DNA of 23,764 nt, from positions 1-23,764 of the forward strand of contig CAZCXH010000067.1 in assembly GCA_964502525.1 (NCBI GenBank), read 5' to 3'. This DNA is from DATLYB01 sp964502525. Lineage in GTDB: Bacteria > Bacteroidota > Bacteroidia > Chitinophagales > CAIOSU01. This document shows, in pieces, positions 18,104-23,764 of the stretch (position 1 is its first letter; every line of letters begins with the position of its first letter). Under the pieces are notes generated by a model. That model ran no database searches. It was not told the origin of the DNA and saw only the letters and a list, made by a program, of their open reading frames with translations. The position numbers and the translations under genes were made by a program.

Positions 18104-20236
18104 TTAGTCCTTATAAAACCTCTTCCCCGCCTTCGCATAATCGTGCAGAATCTGCGCTGGCTTAAAGCGCGCGGTGGTTTTGGCGGCAAGTCCTTCGAGG
18201 ATTGAAACCGCTTTATCAACACCAATCGTATCCATATATCGGAATGGACCGCCACGGAAGGGAGGAAAGCCTAGTCCGAAAATTGCTCCAATATCGCCAT
18301 CGAGCGGGGTGGATATAATTCCTTCCTGCAAACAATAAGCGGCTTCATTGATCATCCCGAAAGCGCAGCGGTGCTGGATGAATTCGCTGTCCATTTGCTT
18401 GCGGACAGGACCGCCAAAAAATGAATAAGCGTTCGGGTCAATTTTTCCGTGAATCTTCTTCCCGGTTTTCGGATCGTATTGATAGAATCCCTTCTTGTTT
18501 TTTCTTCCGCTGTATCCGGCTTTGTTCATCTTGATAATGCCTTCACCGCCAGATTTTGCGCCTTCGCGGGTTTCGCGGTAGTATTTATTCACGTCACCGG
18601 TCATCACATGTGCGGCAACATCAATGCCGACTTCGTCAAAGAGCGTAACAGGACCAACCGGGTAGCCGAATTTTTTCAGGTCTGTGTCAATTTGCAGAAT
18701 GTCGGCTCCTTCTTCCAGCAGCAGCAGCGCTTCATTCATCAGCGGACCGAGAATGCGCGAAGTGTAAAACCCGGGACCGTCTTTCACCACAATCACCGTC
18801 TTGCCCTGACGCAAGCCGAGTTCATAGCAAGTTGCAGTAACCCAGTCAGCAGTCTTATCATACGTGATGATTTCGAGCAGCGGCATTTTCGGAACGGGGG
18901 AGAAGTAGTGCATCCCGATCACCAACTCAGGCCGCTTTGATTTTTCAGCGATTGATTTAATCGGGAGCGCTGATGTGTTGCTTGCAAAAATGCACCTGTC
19001 GTTGGTCACCGCCTCCACTTCCGCCAACACTTTGTGTTTAATGTTTATGTCTTCAAACACGGCTTCCACCACGATGTCCAGCTTGTCGAAATTTTTGTAA
19101 TCCAACTGACTGCTCACCCTTGCCATCTTCTCTTCCAGTTCGATTTTTGTCATCGCTTTTTTCTTCACCTTGCTGCTATAGTCGCCCCAGATGGTTTTCT
19201 TGGCTGCTGAAAGCGTCTCCTGCCTGATGTCTTTCAGCACCACATCAATGTCATCGTTCACGCTCACTTCTGCGATGCCGGCACCCATGAAGCCAGCGCC
19301 CAACATGCCGAGCCGCTTTATTTCACGCGCTTTTTCCTTCATCGGATTTTTCTTCTTCTCCGTCATGGCGAAAAAGATATTGATGAGCTGGCGGCTTTCA
19401 TTGCTCAATACCAGCTCTTCAAATTTTTTCGCTTCTGCGTCATAACCTGCTTTCAACCCTTTGGTCATGCCGATTTCAACGCAATCAATGATTTTGAACG
19501 GAGCCGGATAATTTCCGGATGTCATGCGCTGCACCATTTGGCGCGCTTTCTTGAACACCATAAACTTCAGCGGACCTTCGATGATTTTGTCCAGCAGTTT
19601 GCGGTTGTCTTTGCGCTGCATCGGCTTGCTCACCAATTCCATCGCAAACTTTTTTGCCGCCTCGTGCAATCCATCGCGGTGAATGAGCTTGTCCACCAAA
19701 CCCATTTTCTTCGCGGGATAGGCATATATGTTTTTTCCGGTAAGCATCATGTCCAGTGCTTTCTGGATGCCAACAAGCCTTGGCAGGCGCTGCGTTCCGC
19801 CTCCACCGGGCAGCAAGCCGAGTTTTACTTCGGGCAATGCAAGCGCGGTCTTGCGATCATCGGTTGCTATTCTTGCATGACATGCGAGCGCTATTTCCAG
19901 CCCTGCACCAAGACAATTTCCGTGAATTGCGGCAACCACCGGCTTTTGCGATTTTTCAATGCGGCTCAACCCTTCATGACCTTTACGGGTGATCGGCTCA
20001 AAGTCACCGGGTTTCTTCACCCGCTGGAACATTTCAATATCCGCGCCAGCGATAAAATCCTTTTTCCTGCTGATGAGGACAATCGCCTTCACTTCTGAAT
20101 CATTCTCAAGCTGCTGAAACACGCTATCAAAAAGTCCAACCATGTCAGGCGACACTTTGTTGATTTTTTCGTTCTTCTGGTCGAGCCAAACGGTGGCGAC
20201 TCCGTTTGCCTTTTCTATTGTTATATAATCGTTCAT
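18104..20236 (-). CDS. fadJ: Fatty-acid oxidation multifunctional enzyme: enoyl-CoA hydratase / 3-hydroxyacyl-CoA dehydrogenase
   Basis: 710 residues, the normal length for the FadJ/FadB alpha subunit. The N-terminal crotonase domain (1 to about 280) has oxyanion-hole segments AGADIEM (63-69) and GNCLGAG (106-112) and catalytic E114 and E136 (PEVKLGLLPGGGGTQRLPR). The NAD-binding dehydrogenase domain starts near 305 with GAGFMG (313-318), followed by N420 (ASNTSALP) and catalytic H443 (GMHYFSPVPKMPLLEI, E455). C-terminal dehydrogenase domains cover about 487-585 and 620-705. It hydrates trans-2-enoyl-CoA and oxidises the product to 3-ketoacyl-CoA with NAD+, for thiolysis by the thiolase encoded upstream. 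It is the last gene of a three-gene minus-strand operon, starting 12 nt after the four-helix-bundle gene. Confidence 0.95.
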   Translation of the reverse strand: MNDYITIEKANGVATVWLDQKNEKINKVSPDMVGLFDSVFQQLENDSEVKAIVLISRKKDFIAGADIEMFQRVKKPGDFEPITRKGHEGLSRIEKSQKPVVAAIHGNCLGAGLEIALACHARIATDDRKTALALPEVKLGLLPGGGGTQRLPRLVGIQKALDMMLTGKNIYAYPAKKMGLVDKLIHRDGLHEAAKKFAMELVSKPMQRKDNRKLLDKIIEGPLKFMVFKKARQMVQRMTSGNYPAPFKIIDCVEIGMTKGLKAGYDAEAKKFEELVLSNESRQLINIFFAMTEKKKNPMKEKAREIKRLGMLGAGFMGAGIAEVSVNDDIDVVLKDIRQETLSAAKKTIWGDYSSKVKKKAMTKIELEEKMARVSSQLDYKNFDKLDIVVEAVFEDINIKHKVLAEVEAVTNDRCIFASNTSALPIKSIAEKSKRPELVIGMHYFSPVPKMPLLEIITYDKTADWVTATCYELGLRQGKTVIVVKDGPGFYTSRILGPLMNEALLLLEEGADILQIDTDLKKFGYPVGPVTLFDEVGIDVAAHVMTGDVNKYYRETREGAKSGGEGIIKMNKAGYSGRKNKKGFYQYDPKTGKKIHGKIDPNAYSFFGGPVRKQMDSEFIQHRCAFGMINEAAYCLQEGIISTPLDGDIGAIFGLGFPPFRGGPFRYMDTIGVDKAVSILEGLAAKTTARFKPAQILHDYAKAGKRFYKD

Positions 20237-20242
20237 GGTTGA

Positions 20243-20259
20243 TAGTTGTTAGTTGTTAG
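20243..20259. repeat. 17-bp direct repeat, copy 1
   Basis: tagttgttagttgttag, identical to 20624-20640. It lies directly upstream of the fadJ start (minus strand), beside the end of the four-helix-bundle gene. Confidence 0.8.
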
Positions 20260-20617
20260 AAATGATATTTTTCTTGTAATAATTGATGAAGCCGTTTAGT
20301 AGTTTTTTACATTCGGTAATTTCATTGATGACGCTGTTCGTTTCCGAATCGGACAAATAGCCTAAATCAAGCGACAAGAAGACCTGTGTTTCCAATTCAA
20401 AAGCAGAACCACGTGCTATATGTAAAAAATGAATAGTTTCTTTGGAATTTAATCTGCCACAGCCTTCGGCAATATTGGAGGGTATTGAAACAGCACTTCT
20501 TCTCATCTGACTAGTTAGTCCGAATTTTTCCGCATCTGGAAATTTTCCGGTCATTACATAAATAGTTTTCACCAAGCTTCTTGCTTTCTTCCAGACGTCT
20601 AAATCCTGATATTCCAT
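20249..20617 (-). CDS. Four-helix-bundle protein (S23/TIGR02436 family)
   Basis: 122 residues matching the family pattern: LDVWKKARSLV near the start, FP-x-x-E-x-FGLTSQMRRSAVSIPSNIAEG, FL-x-IA-x-GSAFELETQ and a Leu-rich final helix. Relatives include ORFs found within 23S rRNA intervening sequences and the Avd accessory protein of diversity-generating retroelements; most free-standing copies have no known role. No reverse transcriptase or variable-repeat pair is in this window, so an Avd role is not supported. The gene sits between fadI (90 nt upstream) and fadJ (12 nt downstream) and is bracketed by 17-bp direct repeats, which suggests that it was inserted into the operon. Confidence 0.9.
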   Translation of the reverse strand: MEYQDLDVWKKARSLVKTIYVMTGKFPDAEKFGLTSQMRRSAVSIPSNIAEGCGRLNSKETIHFLHIARGSAFELETQVFLSLDLGYLSDSETNSVINEITECKKLLNGFINYYKKNIISNN

Positions 20618-20623
20618 TGTTTT

Positions 20624-20640
20624 TAGTTGTTAGTTGTTAG
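20624..20640. repeat. 17-bp direct repeat, copy 2
   Basis: tagttgttagttgttag, identical to 20243-20259, immediately upstream of the four-helix-bundle start codon. Both operon genes therefore have the same aacaactaacaact leader. Confidence 0.8.
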
Positions 20641-20707
20641 TTGGTTGATTACAAAGTGTTTTTTCTTAAGGTATTTGGTGCTCACGCTGACGACTATCAA
20701 CGAACAA

Positions 20708-21994
20708 CTAATTATACCTTTCCAATATCATCGCGTGACCATGTGCGCCTGCCGCACAGGCTGCAAGCAAGGCATATTTTCCGTTTTCTTTAATCAGGCG
20801 ATTGGAGGCGGTGGTGGCAAGCCTTCCTCCTGTTGCGCCAAATGGATGTCCCAATGACAGCGAGCCGCCCCAGGTGTTTAATTTGTTGATGTTGACAACA
20901 CCAACCGCTTTATCAAATCCGAAATTCTTCTTTGAAAATTCTTCCGAGGCAAGGGCTTTGATGTTCGCAAGAATCTGCCCGGCAAATGCTTCGTGAAATT
21001 CAATCACATCCATTTGTTCGAGAGACAGACCTGTTTTCTTCAGCACCTTCGCGCTCGCATAGGCGGGACCTAACAATAATTCTTCATACAAATCCTGTCC
21101 GGAGAAAGAATAATCAACGATTCGCGATTTTGGCTTCAATCCAAGCTGCTTTGCTTTTTCTTCCGTCATAATCAACACCGCGGTGGCGCCATCGGTGAGG
21201 AAGGATGAACTTGCCGCGGTAATCGTTCCGTATTCCTTCACAAAAGCCGGGCGCAGGGTTCTGGCTTTCTCAATGGTCGTATCTCCGCGAACGCCATTGT
21301 CAAATGTGATGGGTTTGAAATCCGGAGGCAATTCCACCGGCACGATTTCATCTTTCAGCAAGCCCTGTTCGTGCGCTTTCGCAGCCAACTGGTGCGAACG
21401 CACGGCAAACTGATCCTGCTCTTCACGCGACACTTTGAATTTGGAAGCGAGCAGGTCGCAGTCATAACCCATGATGCGGTTGGTGGTGAATTCGGCAATG
21501 GCTGGCGCCTCAGGGTAGAAATCTTTAAGACGCAACGAGAGAACGAACTTCAGGATGTCACCTGCCCCTTTCAGTTTTTGCGCGCCCATCAGCTTTTTGC
21601 GCATGGGTTTATTAAAGAGAATGGGCGTATCGGAAACGCAATCTACGCCTCCGGCAATCACCACTTCCGCCTGACCGGCAGTGATTTGTTCGATGCCGCT
21701 GGCGATGGCGCGGTTGGCTGAAATACAGGCGAGCGTTACTGTATGGCAAGGCGTTTTGGGGAGGATGCCTGCGGTGATGGCCGCTTCACGAGCCACGTTG
21801 CTCGTCTTCACATTGGCGATCACCGTTCCGTAAACCACGCTATCCACATCAGCGGGGTCAATGCCTGTTTTATTCAACAGCCCGCGGATGGCAAACTGAC
21901 CGAGTTGGTAGGACATCAGGTCTTTGTAGTCAGTGCCGGAACGCAGGAAGGGTGTGCGGCAACCGTCAATTATTACAATGTTTTTATTTGTCAT
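20708..21994 (-). CDS. fadI: Acetyl-CoA C-acyltransferase (3-ketoacyl-CoA thiolase, FadI type)
   Basis: 428 residues when started at the Met of MTNKNIVIIDGCRTPF, where thiolase homology begins; an in-frame Met 16 codons earlier (22042) is less likely. The nucleophilic cysteine is C90 (TLACISANRA), H334 lies in the HEAFAGQ motif, H383 in GHPFGATGG, and C413 in the terminal CAAGAHGHAM motif. The CAAG-x-x-G-x-AM-x-LE ending matches FadI more closely than FadA. The enzyme cleaves 3-ketoacyl-CoA with CoA to acetyl-CoA and a shortened acyl-CoA, and would form a trifunctional complex with the FadJ product of the same operon. A TAnnTTTG box lies 36 bp upstream of the chosen start. Confidence 0.95.
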   Translation of the reverse strand: MTNKNIVIIDGCRTPFLRSGTDYKDLMSYQLGQFAIRGLLNKTGIDPADVDSVVYGTVIANVKTSNVAREAAITAGILPKTPCHTVTLACISANRAIASGIEQITAGQAEVVIAGGVDCVSDTPILFNKPMRKKLMGAQKLKGAGDILKFVLSLRLKDFYPEAPAIAEFTTNRIMGYDCDLLASKFKVSREEQDQFAVRSHQLAAKAHEQGLLKDEIVPVELPPDFKPITFDNGVRGDTTIEKARTLRPAFVKEYGTITAASSSFLTDGATAVLIMTEEKAKQLGLKPKSRIVDYSFSGQDLYEELLLGPAYASAKVLKKTGLSLEQMDVIEFHEAFAGQILANIKALASEEFSKKNFGFDKAVGVVNINKLNTWGGSLSLGHPFGATGGRLATTASNRLIKENGKYALLAACAAGAHGHAMILERYN

Positions 21995-22029
21995 TGCATC
22001 AGTGATTTCGGTGTGGAAAAAGCGGCAAA

Positions 22030-22037
22030 CAAAGCTA
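22030..22037 (-). promoter_or_regulatory. Candidate Bacteroidota -7 box (TAGCTTTG) of the fadI operon
   Basis: Reading on the minus strand, TAGCTTTG matches the TAnnTTTG consensus exactly and would give a leader of about 30 nt to the start at 21994. The nearest upstream TTTG (-33 type) is 27 bp away, somewhat farther than usual, so the call is moderate. If it is right, the longer thiolase start at 22042 would lie upstream of the transcript. Confidence 0.45.
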
Positions 22038-22102
22038 ATCAAATGCGTGAGTATTGATAATTGTCAAAATAATTTCTATTAGAACAAGATATAATTGCAT
22101 AC

Positions 22103-23422
22103 ATGAAAAATCCCGTCAGAATTTCCGCTTTGGTGGAAACAGTCAGCACCGAATATTCTCTTGGCTTGCCCGGAACCAGGAAAAAGTATGATGATGATGG
22201 ACTGATGCTTTTGCATCCCGAACATCCCGACAAACTGCTACGCGCGGAATATGCTTCCAAAAGGCTTACCGTTGGAGATGACCGCATGGGGTTTTACAAG
22301 TATGCGGACTGGCTTCCGGTCAACCATTTCCTTCATGGCTCCAGCGCTCCTGTAACGTACAAAAGCAAAGGGCTTGCAGATCTGCTGAATCTTGACAACC
22401 TCTACATCACTTTCAGCGGCTATTGGCCCGACCGTGAGGCATACATGCTCACAGGAACCTTCAAAGAATGTGAAGCATATGCCGTTTGCGCGAGGTTGCC
22501 GGAGGATTTTGATGACGTGCTGGTGGTTGCTTCTGCCGGAAACACCGCCAGGGCGTTTGCGAGAGTGTGTTCGGAAAACAATATCCGGCTGCTGCTGGTG
22601 GTGCCCGATGCAAGACGACCGAAACTGTGGTTCAAGGAGGAATTGAATCCCTGCGTGAAACTTATCACCATTGGCGGCAACAGCGATTACTATGACGCGA
22701 TTAAGGTCGCGGATGATATATGCAGAACGAAAGGATTTGTTGCCGAAGGAGGCGCAAAGAACGTGGCAAGGCGTGACGGCATGGGCACCACCGTTCTCTC
22801 AGCGGTGACTACGATCGGTGAAATTCCGGACTACTATTTTCAGGCGGTAGGCAGCGGCACGGGTGCGATAGCGGCATGGGAAGCCAATCTTCGCTTTATG
22901 GCCAGCGGAGATTACGGAAAGAAAAAGATGAGCCTGCAGGTGGCGCAGAACGAGCCTTTCACCCCGATGTATGACGCATGGAAGGAAAAGTCGCGGCAGT
23001 TGCTGCCGATGGAAGAAGCTGAAGCAAAAAAGAAGCTCTCACGGATATATGCTGACGTGCTCGCCAACCGCAAGCCACCGTACGGAATCAAAGGTGGACT
23101 GTTCGATGCGCTCACCGACACCAAGGGCGACATGCATTCGGTCAGCAATGATGAAGCGAAACATGCCGCAAAGATGTTCCTCCAAAAAGAGGGTATTGAC
23201 CTGGAACCTGCCGCTGCCGTTGCCACCGCGTCACTGATGCGCTGCGTGGGAGACGGAACGGTGAATAAAGATTCCATCATCATGCTCAACATCACCGGTG
23301 GCGGCATACAGCGCTTCAGGAATGCGCATCCACCCGTTTACCTGCGTCCTTCGCTGGTGCTGGACATTGATACGTATGAGGAGAAGAAGGATGTTGGAAG
23401 GGTGGTGGAGATGTGGGGTTGA
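22103..23422 (+). CDS. Cysteate synthase (PLP-dependent, threonine-synthase fold)
   Basis: 439 residues. The threonine-synthase-like PLP core shows the Schiff-base lysine at K121 (TGTFKEC), the ASAGNTARAF loop (143-152), the phosphate-binding GSGTGAIAAWEA segment (about 250-261) and a C-terminal NITGGGIQRF motif. The family converts O-phosphoserine and sulfite to L-cysteate and phosphate. In methanogens this serves coenzyme M; in Bacteroidota it feeds capnine-type sulfonolipids, after condensation of cysteate with a fatty acyl thioester. It is monocistronic here, divergent from the fad operon across 108 bp, and ends at a hairpin. It could be confused with threonine synthase, but the YWPDREAYMLTGTFKECEA region and overall length fit cysteate synthase better. 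The later sulfonolipid genes are not in this window. Confidence 0.88.
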   Translation: MKNPVRISALVETVSTEYSLGLPGTRKKYDDDGLMLLHPEHPDKLLRAEYASKRLTVGDDRMGFYKYADWLPVNHFLHGSSAPVTYKSKGLADLLNLDNLYITFSGYWPDREAYMLTGTFKECEAYAVCARLPEDFDDVLVVASAGNTARAFARVCSENNIRLLLVVPDARRPKLWFKEELNPCVKLITIGGNSDYYDAIKVADDICRTKGFVAEGGAKNVARRDGMGTTVLSAVTTIGEIPDYYFQAVGSGTGAIAAWEANLRFMASGDYGKKKMSLQVAQNEPFTPMYDAWKEKSRQLLPMEEAEAKKKLSRIYADVLANRKPPYGIKGGLFDALTDTKGDMHSVSNDEAKHAAKMFLQKEGIDLEPAAAVATASLMRCVGDGTVNKDSIIMLNITGGGIQRFRNAHPPVYLRPSLVLDIDTYEEKKDVGRVVEMWG

Positions 23423-23435
23423 ACTCGTAGTTTAA

Positions 23436-23491
23436 AATTTGAGGTTTGAAGTTCAACTGACTTCAGATTTTGAACCTTCAACCTTCAAATT
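23436..23491. terminator. Bidirectional hairpin between cysteate synthase and the DUF4256 gene
   Basis: aatttgaggtttgaagttcaa (23436-23456) pairs imperfectly with ttgaaccttcaaccttcaaatt (23470-23491). It sits 13 nt after the cysteate synthase stop and 3 nt from the stop of the converging gene. It is followed by cttttaca on the plus strand, a weak T-tract. Confidence 0.6.
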
Positions 23492-23494
23492 CTT

Positions 23495-23764
23495 TTACAC
23501 CAGCAACGCACCACGAAACCCCCTTGCGGCATAGTAGGATTCCGCACCGTTATGATACACGAATACTTTGTCGAAACGGAAATCGCAAAAGAGCGCTCCA
23601 CCGTGTTTCCGGACATCATCAGGTGTTTTCACCCAGCTCGATGTTTTTGCATCGAACTTCCCAAACTGCTGCAACGCGCGGTATTGTTCTTCCGATAAAA
23701 GCTCGATGCCCATGGCAGCCGCCATGTCCATAGCGCTGTTTTTGGGCTTATGCTCTTTCCGTGA
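23495..23764 (-). CDS. DUF4256 family protein, 5' partial (runs off the window)
   Basis: Only the C-terminal 89 codons are visible; the frame stays open from the internal Met at 23731 to the window edge (11 more codons reading SRKEHKPKNSA), so the true start is outside. Conserved family features are SA-x-DMAAAMGIELL, EEQYRALQ, KTSSWVKTP, GGALFCD and VFVYHNGAESYYAARGFRG. DUF4256 proteins are small, widespread and of unknown function. The high conservation of the C-terminal HNGAESYYAARGFRG stretch suggests an active or binding site, which is inference. The gene converges on cysteate synthase with a shared hairpin between them. Confidence 0.85.
   Translation of the reverse strand, partial: SRKEHKPKNSAMDMAAAMGIELLSEEQYRALQQFGKFDAKTSSWVKTPDDVRKHGGALFCDFRFDKVFVYHNGAESYYAARGFRGALLV

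Noticed and set aside
19538..20098. 186-codon open frame opposite fadJ
   Set aside because: Antisense shadow over a clearly conserved enzyme gene; no recognisable domain.
20249..20617. Diversity-generating retroelement (four-helix-bundle gene as Avd)
   Set aside because: No reverse transcriptase, template repeat or variable repeat is visible in the window.
21995..22042. Longer N-terminus for the thiolase starting at 22042
   Set aside because: Thiolase homology begins at the Met at 21994, and the candidate -7 box lies between the two starts.

Overview
This window comes from a member of the Bacteroidota, probably an uncultured lineage assembled from short reads. Three large genes end in type IX secretion (T9SS) C-terminal sorting domains. 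SprB-like repeats, a Bacteroidota-type cysteate synthase and a TAnnTTTG promoter box point the same way, and genes lack obvious Shine-Dalgarno sites. A 100-N scaffold gap lies inside a near-identical repeat tract.

Region 1 (1-6420) is one giant secreted, adhesin-like gene that begins upstream of the window and is interrupted by the gap. It carries at least 25 complete 51-residue Cys-containing repeats, two tandem ~170-residue domains, five SprB-like modules and a T9SS tail. Region 2 (6421-7515) holds a strong terminator, a 5'-truncated MnmD-like methyltransferase remnant carrying a small palindromic insertion, and ~450 bp without a recognisable gene. Region 3 (7318-9391) is a cassette bounded by 102-bp inverted repeats (~96% identical); it contains one complete gene for a secreted Asp-box/BNR beta-propeller protein. 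Region 4 (9430-14162) has short 'atcccttcgggat' repeats followed by a 1495-residue secreted protein built around 25 strictly alternating four-cysteine units that resemble the Dictyostelium CTDC extracellular-matrix repeat. Its C-terminal modules match those of the beta-propeller protein.

Region 5 (14206-17327) has a rhomboid protease on the minus strand and a two-component pair (OmpR-type regulator and HAMP histidine kinase, 1 nt apart). Region 6 (17328-18103) is gene-free and contains two MITE-like palindromic elements. Region 7 (18104-21994, minus) is a fatty-acid beta-oxidation operon, fadI - four-helix-bundle gene - fadJ; the middle gene is bracketed by 17-bp direct repeats. Region 8 (22103-23764) has a divergently transcribed cysteate synthase (sulfonolipid precursor pathway) and, converging on it, the C-terminal part of a DUF4256 protein.

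How they fit together: the left half makes three large cell-surface or extracellular proteins exported by Sec and then T9SS (the secretion machinery is not in the window). The right half is lipid metabolism: fadI/fadJ release acetyl-CoA from acyl-CoA, and cysteate synthase supplies the head-group precursor for sulfonolipids. The best candidates for something undescribed are the inverted-repeat-bounded beta-propeller cassette and the bacterial CTDC-like Cys-repeat protein.
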